Assembly: GCA_947646735.1 (NCBI GenBank)
Contig: CANTFK010000989.1
Span: 186,001-250,000, forward strand
DNA from: Peronospora farinosa
Lineage: Eukaryota > Oomycota > Peronosporomycetes > Peronosporales > Peronosporaceae
DNA length: 64,000 bases
Direction: 5' to 3'
Both the position numbers and the translations under genes were made by a program. Of this stretch, positions 21,161-32,313 are shown piece after piece. Within the stretch, counting starts at the first letter, position 1; each line of letters begins with the position of its first letter. A model generated the notes under the pieces. The model was not told the origin of the DNA. It saw nothing but the letters and a program-made list of their open reading frames with translations, and did not search any database.

Positions 21161-23020
21161 ATGGAGTCAATCCCGTTAGCTCTTCAGCGTGTGATTTGTT
21201 CCTTTGCAGCGGCGCCAGAGCTTATTCCTCATGATATGGATTCAATGGATGATTTTCATTCCATTGTAAACTTTGCCACCCAATTCACCGAACCTTCTAC
21301 TTACAATATGCAGCGTCTGGCGCATGTTTGTCACGCGTGGCGTGAAATTATCGAGGAATTTTGCATGGAATATGAAACTTTTAGTGTTTTAACACTAACT
21401 TTCACAATAGGATTCAAACAAGAAGAAGAAAAGCAGATAATACAACAATTATTACGTGGTCACAAAGGTGATAGAATACTGGACTTGAGGATTGTCATCA
21501 GTGCAGAAAAAGAATTCTTTTCGTGGAATCACGATGTCCAAAATCAGACCCCATCTGAGTTTTTACAATGGATCGAGTGGAAAAAGATACTTGAATCATG
21601 TCCAAATGTACGTCGGTTGGACTTGACGGGAGTACCACTTCATCATTTGACAATGGGGGATCTATTGGATGCAGCTTCGACACATTGTAAACACTTGGAA
21701 GCATTGATTTTACCTGTAAAAGATGTACGATATGCAGATGCAATAGCAGACAATATGGATTTTGTGTTTTGGAAATTGTTCTCGGCGTTGAAAAAGTGGA
21801 AAGAAGGTTCAGGAGGAAAAGGTCTGAGACAGCTGACAGTGCCTTCACGAAGTGAATTTGACCGAGAAGGAACATCCAATGAATTTTTATCAAAAGTGTT
21901 GACGTTATGTCCACAATTGGAGTATTTGGATGGATGGAAACGATCGTATCATGAAGGAACGGAATTCGTGGCGTCTGATGAAAGTTTGTGTGTGTCACGA
22001 GATGTTTGGAAGACTTTCTGCAAGTCATGTGTTGCATTGCGAGAGTTTAGCTGGGTTGTGGTACCGTTCTCTGATGAGTTCTTTCTGCCGTTTGGACTAA
22101 CGACAAAGCCAAATCTCACACACTTACAGCTAACATACAATACACGAGCGCCGTTCCGTATTCGCCGAAACGAATACTCGACGGGTGGCTTGAACGTTCT
22201 TTTGTCGGGCTGCCCAGCATTGAAACATTTAGACATTGTTCTTCATCGACTGCAACCGTGTGATGCTTTCATCTACCCGCAAATTGACGAGATGATTGAC
22301 CCAGACGTGTTCAACGATGATTTCTTCTTGGCGTTGACGGATAATTGTCCGCAACTTCGTTTATTACGCATTCGAGAGCTGGGGTCCATGTCAAACAGTC
22401 GCAAAAGCTGTACGGGGGCAGTCAACACGATTACAGACCGAGGCCTGGCAGCATTGTGGCGTGCTCCAAATCTCACGTATATCGATATCCATGACGTTAA
22501 ATGCTCTGCTAATGCCATCTTAGATTTTCTACACGCTGATAGGGGTTCTTACCAAGCCATAGCAACTCGCCGTATACGATTTCGAGAGCTTGGTGCGTGT
22601 TTTGGAGAGGTGATACAGCGCGTGCTCGATGATCTTGTAAGGGTTCCAACTCAAAAAGTAGGCAGGAGACTGACAAAAGCGCAACTCGTGATCTCAGTTT
22701 CCAGTCGGCGGGGGTATGTATTCGAGCGATCTTGGCTCGTCAAGATGCAGCAGGCTTTTGAGACTCGGTTCGCGAAAGGAGAGCTTTGTTTTGCAGTCTT
22801 TAGCCTCAAGAAGAACAAAGACACTGTTCATCGCTCTAGTAGCTGCCGAAGTGCTCAGCAACAAGTCATTGCAAAGATTCTAGCTCGAGCTTGGATCAAA
22901 GACGACGTGTTGCGCGTGGGACGCCTCGTTTTCTATACAGACAAAGCTGTGCTAGACAAGCGTTTACAAACCGTTTTGCGCAAATCAGGCCGTAGAAGCT
23001 CATGGATCATAACCGACTAA
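21161..23020 (+). CDS. F-box-like leucine-rich repeat protein
   Basis: A single exon of 619 residues starting at the ATG at 21161. The N-terminus (IPLALQRVICSF ... LAHVCHAWREII) has the spacing of an F-box, which would bind SKP1 in an SCF ubiquitin ligase. Several irregular leucine-rich repeats follow (VRRLDLTGVPL, LEYLDGWKR, LKHLDIVLHRL, LRLLRIREL, LTYIDIHDVKC), with a basic C-terminal region of about 150 residues. LRRs probably bind the substrate. A decayed copy lies directly upstream, and the next gene ends only 27 bp downstream on the other strand. Confidence 0.65.
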   Translation: MESIPLALQRVICSFAAAPELIPHDMDSMDDFHSIVNFATQFTEPSTYNMQRLAHVCHAWREIIEEFCMEYETFSVLTLTFTIGFKQEEEKQIIQQLLRGHKGDRILDLRIVISAEKEFFSWNHDVQNQTPSEFLQWIEWKKILESCPNVRRLDLTGVPLHHLTMGDLLDAASTHCKHLEALILPVKDVRYADAIADNMDFVFWKLFSALKKWKEGSGGKGLRQLTVPSRSEFDREGTSNEFLSKVLTLCPQLEYLDGWKRSYHEGTEFVASDESLCVSRDVWKTFCKSCVALREFSWVVVPFSDEFFLPFGLTTKPNLTHLQLTYNTRAPFRIRRNEYSTGGLNVLLSGCPALKHLDIVLHRLQPCDAFIYPQIDEMIDPDVFNDDFFLALTDNCPQLRLLRIRELGSMSNSRKSCTGAVNTITDRGLAALWRAPNLTYIDIHDVKCSANAILDFLHADRGSYQAIATRRIRFRELGACFGEVIQRVLDDLVRVPTQKVGRRLTKAQLVISVSSRRGYVFERSWLVKMQQAFETRFAKGELCFAVFSLKKNKDTVHRSSSCRSAQQQVIAKILARAWIKDDVLRVGRLVFYTDKAVLDKRLQTVLRKSGRRSSWIITD

Positions 23021-23047
23021 TAAAACGAGTTGTGTGCCATTGTGTCG

Positions 23048-23503
23048 TCAATAGAAGTCGTGCTTGTTTAGTCGTTCTTTTCGTTTCTGCCGACGTTTCA
23101 GACGTGCACTCACTTTCTTGTGCACATCGACAACCTGATGGTCTTTGCGTGTACCCATTTTGGTCGCAACGTTTACAATGCCTCCATGTTTCTTACGAAT
23201 TGCCATGACTAAAGCTCCATACCCCAGCTCTTTAAGTAGTTTCGTGTCTGGGATTTCTCCTTTCAGTCCATTTTCTCTTGAAATGTTACGAAGTTCCTGC
23301 ATGAAGTCGACGTTAGAATCGCAATTGAATATGGAAGACCATGGATCTTTTTTTACCTTGACAACGTTATTGAAATCGCTCCAATCTTCAAAGTTACTTT
23401 TGCTAACTACATTACGAACAATTGGAAGATTCGAAAAGGTGCTTACATTGAATTTTACATTTACAGACACAATTCGAAGCTCTTGGAGGTATCGGGCCAG
23501 CAT
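23048..23503 (-). CDS. Small basic protein, possibly mitochondrial
   Basis: A single exon of 151 residues with an ATG start. The N-terminus lacks acidic residues over about 35 positions and could be a mitochondrial presequence. The centre holds ELGYGALVMAIRKKHGG followed by VATKMG, a short helical motif of a type seen in some plant and protist organelle proteins. The C-terminus is strongly Lys/Arg-rich. I do not recognise the family; an RNA- or ribosome-associated role is a guess from charge. It is convergent with the F-box/LRR gene with 27 bp between stops. Confidence 0.55.
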   Translation of the reverse strand: MLARYLQELRIVSVNVKFNVSTFSNLPIVRNVVSKSNFEDWSDFNNVVKVKKDPWSSIFNCDSNVDFMQELRNISRENGLKGEIPDTKLLKELGYGALVMAIRKKHGGIVNVATKMGTRKDHQVVDVHKKVSARLKRRQKRKERLNKHDFY

Positions 23504-24151
23504 CTGATGGCTACAATTTTGTTGGTTTTAGACTGATGAGAGACTTTACATGAAAGTTACACAAATTTATGTCATTAAACCTGCGACGTGTGAGTATGTA
23601 GCCATTTGGATTTGTCCTTGGATCGAAGCTTCAATGCAATTCTTGAAAATGGTTGGCAAGGTGGTTGCACATGTAAAAGGAAACAGAGTTGTATGTGTGC
23701 AAAGAAGCGATCAACGATATACAAGCTGTGTAGATGGAGACATGATAGTACAAAGAAAACGTCGGCGATCTCTAAACTTGGATTGAAAAAGATGCACATT
23801 AAAGGATAAAGCACTGCAATTTCAAATGATCCATACGATACATAATGATTTCGAGATGCTTAAAAGCTTGACAAACATGGTTTTTTTCCTATCTGCAACA
23901 TTCTTTACTTGTTCATCCTCATTCTTACGTCCTGAACGCTAGCGTCTGCAATTTTTTTACGCTACAAGGAGGTTTACCTCGAGCCTCTTTTAGCTCATAC
24001 CGTTAAGTACCTCTCTTTACATCTCAATTTGCAACCTTTCACGCTCATGGCTACATTCGTTTTACTGATGTAGCCATTAATAAACCTTCTAAAAAAGGGT
24101 ACATTCTAAGATATACCCAATCATATCGTATCTCTTCTATTGGCAGCCATT
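23504..24151. other. Divergent intergenic region
   Basis: About 650 bp between two start codons, AT-rich with T runs. Short frames on both strands (for example 23550-23786) show no domain. Nothing was recognised. Confidence 0.5.
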
Positions 24152-26239
24152 ATGAAGAAGTTTCTAAATCGGGTCTCAAAGGGCGACTCTTTTGTCTCAT
24201 CACCTTCATCTAATGCTTCACTTTCATTGATTGCATCGGAATATACAATGAATTTTCTATCTGAATCACAAAAACGTGGCGTGGCGGGACTCTGTGCGTG
24301 TCTTTTACCTGCTGTGACCGATGGTTCGACGGACTTAATTTGGTCCAAAGCATATCTTCAGCTTATTATTGAGCACTTTATTGGACTCAATAGTACCCAA
24401 ACCGAAGCATATGTACCCATTTTAACCTCACGACTTGTTCAATTGGCTGAAATGGCACACGATCCTTCAACCGTGACAGTAGACGAACTGGACCCATCTC
24501 CTTTCTTGGCTCTAATAATACCTGAACGAAACGTCACAAAAGACTTTGAACGCTGGACAAAAAAACTTCCAAACCGACACAATAAATGGAGCAATAATTC
24601 CAGGACAGAAAATGATGCAGTCGAGATGTTAACGACGGAGAACTTTCGTCTTGAAGTGATCAAGCGACTTTTGTGGTTTACAGTCAAAAGTGTCGGTTAT
24701 GATGCCAGATCAAGAACATTATTCAGAAGATTAGTACTGGCGATGCAGTTGCAGTGGACAGATGTGACCAAAGAAGAAATTACGATTGGCCAAGTACTAT
24801 TTGCAGAAGCTACAGCCATGCCACTTGATAAAGTAGCAGCTAAGCCCAAGATTTGGGACTGGAAACGCAATGCAGCTATTGGTGCAGCAGCAATGACAGG
24901 AGGTGCATTACTTGCTGTGACGGGAGGACTAGCTGCTCCTGCTATTGCAGCCAGTTTGACGGCACTGGGAGGAGCAGGAGTGACAATTGGAGCAGCGGTG
25001 GGCTCGGCAGCAGGTGTTACGGCCACTACGGTGCTTTTTGGGACAGCTGGAGCTGGAGTTATGGGCATGAAGGTAGATACGAGAACAAGAGGTGTTCATG
25101 ATTTTAGTTTTGATCTCGTGTCGGCAGGAGACGGCATGAATGTCTACATTTGTGTGTCTGGATGGCTAGATGACGATGACCCGCCTACGAGCGGATTTCG
25201 ACGAGCTTGGGGAGATAGTCGGGAGTACTTGCGGGCATTCTACAGACAGAAAAACGTAGAGAAAGTGGACCAGGTGGACCAGGTTATGGACCGCTATAAA
25301 GGTCGAGAAGACGAGTTCTTTGCTATCTTGCGTCGCACGTACAATATTGACGTCGGTGATATAGAGAATGACCCATTAGGAATTGCAGATCTATCGAAGA
25401 TGGCAATGGCAGATGAAGGTACGCGCTACAGTGACTTTACGAGTTTGAACAGCGACTCGGATGCCATTTCGAGTAGCACGGCAAGTACGACGGCAAATAA
25501 TAGTAGCTCTTCCGTGTGGGAGCTAGGAACAAAGCATGAACCGTTGCGCGCATGGCGCTGGAAGGACCGCTTCCCTCAAGGTGATCAGTACTGTCTTGTT
25601 TGGGAAGAAGCAGGATTACGACGGTTTGGTAAATCGATGCGCACGTTTGCGGCTGAGCAAGTTTCATCGTATGCGACGACAGAAATTGTCAAGTACACTG
25701 CGCTGGCGGCGCTATTTGCTGCAATAGCAATTCCGCGAACAATTCTCCGATTGGCCGACATCATTGACAATGCTTGGACAGTTACTATGAACGCTGCGGA
25801 TATTTCTGGCAAATTATTGGCAGATGCACTGCGTAAGCGCGAGCAAGGTTTGCGTCCTGTTACACTGGTTGGATATGGCATGGGTGCTAGGCTGATTTTC
25901 TCCTGCTTGAAAGAATTGTCCAAAAGTGATTTGATTAATGAGTCATGCGGAATTGTAGAGAACGCTGTTCTGCTCGGATCTCCTGTCCCTATGGAGCGTG
26001 ACGACTGGACAAACGCTCGTCGTGTCGTTTCTGGAAGGCTAATCAACGGGTACTCTGAAAATGATTGGATGCTGGGTGTCATGTACCGTTACCATGGCTG
26101 GACATTAAACTCAGCTGGCGTTGCACCTCTCGATATTGTTGGTGTCGAGAACGTGAACCTGTCAGAAATCATTGGAGGGCATCTGGAGTACAAAAGCAAA
26201 ATTGGTGCCATCATGGATCTGCTACAATTGGATTTCTAG
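24152..26239 (+). CDS. DUF726 / TMCO4-like alpha/beta-hydrolase-fold membrane protein
   Basis: A single exon of 695 residues from the ATG at 24152. The N-terminal half is helical. A Gly/Ala-rich hydrophobic hairpin follows (about 232-305), then the hydrolase domain with a VKYTALAALFAAIAIPRTI membrane-like helix. The C-terminus has VTLVGYGMGARLIFSCL, LLGSPV, VVSGRLINGYSENDW and GGHLEY, all landmarks of DUF726 proteins such as human TMCO4 and yeast Mil1. In relatives I recall the nucleophile motif is G-[FY]-S-[LM]-G; here it is GYGMG, so Gly replaces the Ser (codon 25877-25879). The substrate is unknown; yeast Mil1 is linked to membrane trafficking. Confidence 0.82.
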   Translation: MKKFLNRVSKGDSFVSSPSSNASLSLIASEYTMNFLSESQKRGVAGLCACLLPAVTDGSTDLIWSKAYLQLIIEHFIGLNSTQTEAYVPILTSRLVQLAEMAHDPSTVTVDELDPSPFLALIIPERNVTKDFERWTKKLPNRHNKWSNNSRTENDAVEMLTTENFRLEVIKRLLWFTVKSVGYDARSRTLFRRLVLAMQLQWTDVTKEEITIGQVLFAEATAMPLDKVAAKPKIWDWKRNAAIGAAAMTGGALLAVTGGLAAPAIAASLTALGGAGVTIGAAVGSAAGVTATTVLFGTAGAGVMGMKVDTRTRGVHDFSFDLVSAGDGMNVYICVSGWLDDDDPPTSGFRRAWGDSREYLRAFYRQKNVEKVDQVDQVMDRYKGREDEFFAILRRTYNIDVGDIENDPLGIADLSKMAMADEGTRYSDFTSLNSDSDAISSSTASTTANNSSSSVWELGTKHEPLRAWRWKDRFPQGDQYCLVWEEAGLRRFGKSMRTFAAEQVSSYATTEIVKYTALAALFAAIAIPRTILRLADIIDNAWTVTMNAADISGKLLADALRKREQGLRPVTLVGYGMGARLIFSCLKELSKSDLINESCGIVENAVLLGSPVPMERDDWTNARRVVSGRLINGYSENDWMLGVMYRYHGWTLNSAGVAPLDIVGVENVNLSEIIGGHLEYKSKIGAIMDLLQLDF

Positions 26240-27580
26240 CTAATTGGCAAGTAAAGTCAACTGCTGCACTGCTATGTAGGCCATATCGATTGCGTTTGGG
26301 ATTGCAATCTTTCCCAAGGACGTATTCCTGAATCCGTTGCACACGATTAAATACGCTAACTAGCGAGTTCAATTTTTTATCTATCGACTGAACGCTACGG
26401 GTATCACTCTGTTTTTTATGGACTTTTGGACGCTCATTGTCGTCAAGAGTTGCTCCGAGTCTTGGCCTTGCATTTTTTGCAACAATCACTTCTCGCTACA
26501 TATGGACTGCTATGAAGCACTTTTGTGCTGTTAGAGCAAGAGTATCGAGCGAATGACGAGGACATCACGCGGGCCGAATGCAATGTTTTAATTTCATTCA
26601 GTCTTTTTCAGTCATGATGTTTCGGTCGCCACCTCCATAGCAATGTACATCACGTCTTGCAAACCGATCGTGGATTTCTCTCCGTCCGTTGAATTGTGAA
26701 GTTTAGTTTTTGTGGGTGTATCTATGATCGAGATATGTTGAAGTGCTGGCATAAGAAGAGACTTGAATTGATCTGCTAGCGTCCACAATGGAAAGGCTCA
26801 CACAAAAGCAAACAACATCGATCTGGCATTCATTGAAGCCTTAAACTTCCATGTATGATTATCAACAAGTATCACATTGGTCTTCTACTTCCGTAGCAAA
26901 ATCAGATCCAGGCTTCGATTAAATGTCATCCATTTACCGTCGTGAAATACCAATACAATTCGAGTTACGCGGATACGCATCAAGCACTTGTCATTTGTGG
27001 TAATACAGGTCCAAGCAAGACTCTTTTGATAAGTCATGTTGACCAGCGCCACGGTTGTGGCGATTGAGAAGAAGTAATGCAAGTATGGAAATACTGTGAG
27101 TTTTTTTTATTGCTTGGCGAGATGATTTGGCTGCAACCTACGACGTAATCAGGGTGATCAATTGCCCATGAATGGAAGTGCTATTGCTGATTGAGACGAA
27201 GCAAAAGACGTCGGTACATGTGTGGGACTGTTTTCAATATGTTTACTTTGCTTCCGTTACTGTCGCTGAGCTGGCTGTCAAGCGGACTCGTAACGAGAAT
27301 AAGTGCTTGCCACTTCAACAAGATACAATCCGAGCGTGACCAGATGCCATTGTCAATCTGTCTGCAAATGACGGCGACAACGAAGTATCGATCAACCTCG
27401 TACTTTCTCGCTGAGTGCAAAAGCAATACAGACGGCAGAATGAGGCAAATGATGTCGCTTCGAACACAGTTTGGTTGTCATTGCATGCCTCAATCATATA
27501 TGAGTATTTGTCGCTATTGACTTGATTCTAACTTGGTGTATCTAGTGCCAATGCCGACAAAGGACAGGTAAAGCACAATG
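26240..27580. other. Gene-poor stretch
   Basis: About 1.3 kb of short frames on both strands (for example 26885-27082 minus, 27191-27520 plus) with no domain, splice-compatible continuation or repeat that I can support. Confidence 0.5.
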
Positions 27581-28503
27581 CTATTCACATCTCTCGAGCT
27601 CCATGCAGTCACTGTGTTCAACAAGTCGTGCTAGGTGTGCTAACTCGCACGAAAGTGTTCCCATGAAAAGAAGCTGGCATACAATCGTAAAAGCTTCGAA
27701 GAAAGCTTCTTGAACCGCAGTAAAACCCAAAGGGTTCGGCCACACGTCGTTCGCGCACAGGAAAAACACACCAACTACATGTCAAGGTAAAATACACACA
27801 CAACCACAGCCACTGAGAAATTACACATCAAGACTTATCCGACACAGCTCTTATGAACCTACATAAAAATGTAGATACCAGTCCAGCATGGACCAGGAAA
27901 CGACCAAGTGTGTAGGCTGTAAAACAATCCAATCGTCTCCAGCGACGTAGAGCTAACCAAAAGGATCGACGACGCAATATGATCCAAAGACTCTCACTTG
28001 TCGACACTTTCCCAGCAATAGTTTTGCTTCCATCTGCAGGTACAGACGTTTTTTCTTGCAGTATGCACAGCAAGTATCATCATCCATGCTGTAATGAAGA
28101 AAACAATGGTACAGCTGACATGGGCATCATGATATGTACGCATATCCAGGACAGCCAAGCCAATGAGTGAAATGGCGGAAATCGTTCCAAACACGACACA
28201 TCCGTACCCCATGACCACTTGATTAGTACTAATGTCTTTAAATGGTGCTTTCTGGTTTCGTAGGAGACGTAAATACCAAAAGAAGAGCATATCGGATCCA
28301 CAGATAAAGATGGCAGTCAAACACATTCCTCCCATAAAGACGTAACCTTCTGGTTGAAATGTTGCAGCATATGATAACGTTGGATAATTGTCGGCACAGT
28401 TGAAATGGTTCATGCAGGCCATAACTTCAGTACTGAGCATCGTAAAAATGCCCGAAAATGGCACGAGCCATGCAATCAAGTCCACGTTGTCAGTCCAAAC
28501 CAT
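27581..28503 (-). CDS. Frag1/DRAM/Sfk1-type six-TM protein with an apparent frameshift
   Basis: From the ATG at 28503 the frame shows four membrane helices and the family-like loop TLSYAATFQPEG. At an A6 run (T6 on the plus strand, 28049-28054) the frame slips; one base fewer would continue the protein. A phase-correct intron (27775-27862; donor GTAGGT, acceptor ATGTAG) then joins to the last exon (27774-27581), giving helices five and six with LLFMGTLSCEL. Family members (PGAP2/FRAG1, DRAM, yeast Sfk1) act in GPI-anchor remodelling, autophagy or plasma-membrane lipid homeostasis. The frameshift is either an assembly error in a homopolymer or a real inactivating change. Confidence 0.6.
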
Positions 28504-28978
28504 GCGTTTTCTATATACTTGTCACTTACAAGTCACGAATCCGTGTCCAGTTGAAAGAATTTGCAGGAAATGTCCCTAAGGATAGGCACACCCTGTTGTC
28601 ATGACGTGGAGATGGCTACATTATTTGCTTATACGAGAATGCTGGAGTGTTACCATGCATGTGAATATGACAATGACAAAATATTGCTATGGATGTTCAT
28701 GGTCAAACATAGAGATGACAACATGCTGTTTGCAAGCGTCTGTGCAGACACTTTCGTCGAGTGATGCATGCAATTTTGCATTCTCAGCAGTGGTATTCTA
28801 CGATTCAACTGTCGATGACTTCGTGTCGCCCTTGTTTAGACCAAGAAGTTACAGCGAGTCGTCGATCTACGCCTGGAATGCCGCTATTGTATCGTTAAAG
28901 TCGATTTCAGCATTCTAATGGTCGTCAATCAACTCGTAGCTCTACAACCACTTGTGTACATTGTTTTCTACTCGCTAC
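28504..28978. other. Intergenic, nothing recognised
   Basis: Short frames only (28561-28764 and 28601-28918, plus), overlapping in different phases with no domain. Confidence 0.5.
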
Positions 28979-29417
28979 TCAATCGTTGTTCCAGCGCGCT
29001 TTGCATTGCGCTCGAACCTCATGAACCTTCGCTTTGGTAGGATCAAAGCACGTCTTGGTATCTTTCACGAATAGCTTCTTCTTGTCTTCCGCTACAATTG
29101 CCTAAAATTGTTCTTCGATCTCATGTTGACAAGCAGCAAACTCTTCTCTAACTGCTGAATCGTTTCAACTTTCTCGATACACGTGTTGTAAGCGTGCTTT
29201 ATATTTACCTAAAGTTTAACGACTTTCTTTCCAGCTAAGTGTGGCACTTGTCAGCTTGCTCTTTACATTCTTTATAATGCTTGACTTTATACAAGAGCTA
29301 AGTAGGTATCATTCCATGTGACTTGCAAGCAAATTTCAGCTCAGCCGCTGCATTCTTTTCGTATTTCTCTTCAGTGCAGCAGTATTTTGCTGCAGCAACA
29401 CGTTCGATAGAATCCAT
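28979..29417 (-). pseudogene. Decayed Cys/Lys-rich coiled-coil gene
   Basis: Starting at an ATG (29417), the minus strand reads as a Lys/Glu/Ala-rich, cysteine-spaced helical protein (AAAKYCCTEEKYEKN, KHYKECKEQADKCH, DTKTCFDPTKAK). It is broken by at least three TAG codons where Gln (CAG) would fit, plus two frame changes, before a final TGA at 28979. It reads as a single gene killed mainly by C-to-T changes. No family is recognised. Confidence 0.5.
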
Positions 29418-31086
29418 AACACTTTAAGTAGAAGAAGCCAGCATCTGGTTCCTGTTGTTCATCGTTTCAATTATGTCGAATAGAGAATGCACGACCAGCG
29501 ATTGCAGCACCTGGGGACTATGCATTTTGCAACAAATGGCTCAACGCTTCAAGCAAGAAGGCCTCTGCACAGGGTGCTTGGACATCAGTAGTCTAGTGCA
29601 TTAAATGTGACCTCTATTACGAGGGTGTAGACGACAATAACCTTTGCACGTCGATATACCTGTATAAATTAGTATTTAGTGAGCGCCTAGCGAGTGTTTT
29701 TATCAGTTTATTAAGTCTCTAATGGCTTTACTGGCACAAAAAACATCGACGTTTATTTGGTTTAACCTTTTTATAAGAAATACCAGCATTTTGATAGTCG
29801 TATACTAGGAAAAATTTATACGATGAACAAAAAGTGTAGCCATGTTAATAAGAGATGTGTGTTAATTTAAATATGGTTTGACAAAACATCATTTGAGAGA
29901 CGGAACCATCTCTCTCTATCTAGTTTATATCCTCTAAAAGTATCCACTAGTAAAGTCAAAAATCAGGCCGCCGAGATGATTGACTGATAGACAATCATGG
30001 ACCGTCAACGAAATCTGTGGCTGTGACTTCATTATTGCTGACACAATCAATCATACGATCGAGAACTATTGACGTCATGTGAAGCTGTAAGTAGTGATAG
30101 CGCCACACTGTTACATAGTGACGATACGACGAAAGAAAAGGTAAAAAAAATGCGGAACGTTTCGAGAACCTCGTTTCGCTCAATCATCTATTCTGCTCGC
30201 AAGGTACTCTGCTCAAAATGGCCCGTTTGCAAACACTCACCCTTCGTTTCGTACTGACTGATGTAAACGCCGCAGGTCAGATTTGAAGATAAAGTGGACC
30301 CTTCTCTATGGGACGTGATTCCATAGAGACATGTGGCATGTTCATGGGAGAATTGAGCTCATTTCTCAGGCAGCAGAAATGGCACTTGAATTTTCATTTC
30401 GATTGGTAATGTTTTTCGTTTGTAAGTCATCGCTAAGCACATGAACTCGTATGGAGTGTTGCTGGTCTGTGACAGATGCATGTGTATGTCAGCATCATCC
30501 CTGTCCTTTATATGGTTGAATCGTGATAGACGTCAATCTGCAATAATCCAGTAGCACATGTCTAAATTATATATATTCTGAGGACACTCAGTTTTATACA
30601 TTTATAGAGTTTATTGTACAAGACATGTATATATATTAGCTAGTCGCTTCTCAAATCCAAGCCATCCAATTGAATTGTGGAGGTTATTATTATACAGAGA
30701 ATTATTTCAGACAGGTTCTACTGTAACTGAAAAATAACAGAAAGAAACGTGCATCCAGGCAAAACACCTCGCGGAAGCAAAGGCTCAATGCAACGCTTTC
30801 GAAAATGAGTGCGGCACAGGTACAGCGAGTGCCGGAATCTAGATTTGTTGCTAAAATGACATCTGTGATATGCCGACATTCCTTCTGAGAAGAAACAGCT
30901 TTTATATATACCTGCAACAGAATGTAATATAGGGTTTAGGTAACTACGATGATTATCCTAGAAAAATAGGTACATTCAATCACTATAGGGTACTGTAGTC
31001 CCTATCCGTCTTGGAGAAATTTAGCTAGCTGTATCCACTCATTCATTATACGACGTTAATTAAATCTGACAGGTTAGATTTGATTA
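29418..31086. other. Gene desert
   Basis: About 1.7 kb, AT-rich, with only short frames and AT-repeat patches near 30560-30640. No gene, RNA gene or mobile element was recognised. Confidence 0.5.
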
Positions 31087-32313
31087 ATGTCGACCAATCG
31101 CATCCAAGCGTCACCCACCTTGCAAAATAAACGCAGACTATGCGTTTTTTTTAAGATTGAGCTCATTCTTCATTTTGATCTCAAGTTCTCTCATCACAGC
31201 CGGTTATTTTCTCAAAAACTTGAAGCCACAAGAGCTGAGGAGAGGCACGATCACCTTGTGCATCTCTCTACAAAAACGTTGTGGACGCTCATCCAGGTAC
31301 ACAAGAAGTTTTATTCCAAGTCGTCACACACCTCCATGCGCTTCATCCGAGAAGCTCAAGGTCTTGAGCGCCATGAGTCGTGTCGCTCGCATCTGAAGAA
31401 ATGGATAGACATGAGTCGTAGCCGTGATGCAGAGAACAAATGTCTTGAGGAAAAGCATAGTGAGGTTCGCCATGCTCTATTCCTCGCTGTAATTCGTCGC
31501 ACCAGTTCTGTATCATCTCTTGCCCCTAGTATGAAGAAAGCCCAGTCACCACTCGCAGTCAAATGGAGCTCGTACATTGAAGCTATTGGCCTTAAAGACA
31601 CTAGCAGTAAACAGCGCCGCGTCCGGTTTGTGGAAAACGACGTTGAGTACGATGAACTTCATGGATGCACGGAACAGGAGGAACCTATGGACCACACTTT
31701 GGCTGAAGAATTGGTTGAAAAGGAGGTTTTTTCGACACAGTTTGTGCCTCGTGGGTCCCGCTTTGCGGATCAACCAGAGGACACTATTTTGGAACAGGGC
31801 TTCCTGACGATGCCTGTAAATGCGCCTTTTTTCCAGAATAGACGGTACTATTGTCTACTTCGAGGCCACAACCTGCAAATGTTCACTTCCGCAGCGCATG
31901 CTGCCAAGAATTCAGGATTAAAGGAACAGCTTACGATCCTTAGGGTGCAAGACTGCGAGACTCTGCCCACGCAGAAGCAATTTGCGTTGTTTGGCGCCTC
32001 GCTACCGGTGCAAATCAGCCTCATGTTCTACGTGATCAAGACCAATGGCGAACGCGTGATTTTTACAGCTGACACCAAGAGTTCGAAGCGCAATTGGGTG
32101 CACTCACTCACTCGCGTCACGTACGTGGGTGAGGGTAAGTGTTACACAAGCACACCTTTAGTTCGGAGTTGGTGTAGCTCTACCCCGACACCATCTATAT
32201 GCACGCTGCCACCAGTACCAGAAGTTGAACCGGAAGAGGAAATGCAAGACGATGTTTCCGCATTTAAATTTCTTGAGTCGGACAGGAGGAATACCTGCAC
32301 TACCGTCTGCTGA
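31087..32313 (+). CDS. PH-domain protein
   Basis: A single-frame ORF of 408 residues with an ATG start. The N-terminal half is basic and helical, with a Ser-rich linker. A pleckstrin-homology domain covers about 237-350: it opens EQGFLTMP, has RRYYCLLRGHNLQMF in strands 2-3, and closes with a helix containing KRNWVHSL. PH domains bind phosphoinositides or proteins at membranes. The C-terminal 55 residues are Pro/Ser/Glu-rich. A short AT-rich stretch near 31141-31200 could hide an intron, so the N-terminus is less sure. It lies 437 bp upstream of the BEACH gene on the same strand. Confidence 0.65.
   Translation: MSTNRIQASPTLQNKRRLCVFFKIELILHFDLKFSHHSRLFSQKLEATRAEERHDHLVHLSTKTLWTLIQVHKKFYSKSSHTSMRFIREAQGLERHESCRSHLKKWIDMSRSRDAENKCLEEKHSEVRHALFLAVIRRTSSVSSLAPSMKKAQSPLAVKWSSYIEAIGLKDTSSKQRRVRFVENDVEYDELHGCTEQEEPMDHTLAEELVEKEVFSTQFVPRGSRFADQPEDTILEQGFLTMPVNAPFFQNRRYYCLLRGHNLQMFTSAAHAAKNSGLKEQLTILRVQDCETLPTQKQFALFGASLPVQISLMFYVIKTNGERVIFTADTKSSKRNWVHSLTRVTYVGEGKCYTSTPLVRSWCSSTPTPSICTLPPVPEVEPEEEMQDDVSAFKFLESDRRNTCTTVC

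Noticed and set aside
21498..22037. 179-codon minus frame inside the F-box/LRR gene
   Set aside because: It is the antisense of a clear LRR coding frame and its composition reflects the reverse complement.
28979..29417. Reassignment of TAG to glutamine
   Set aside because: TAG codons replace expected Gln in a pseudogene and interrupt the retrotransposon, but intact genes in the window end at TAG at the family-expected place (for example 26237-26239), so TAG is a normal stop.
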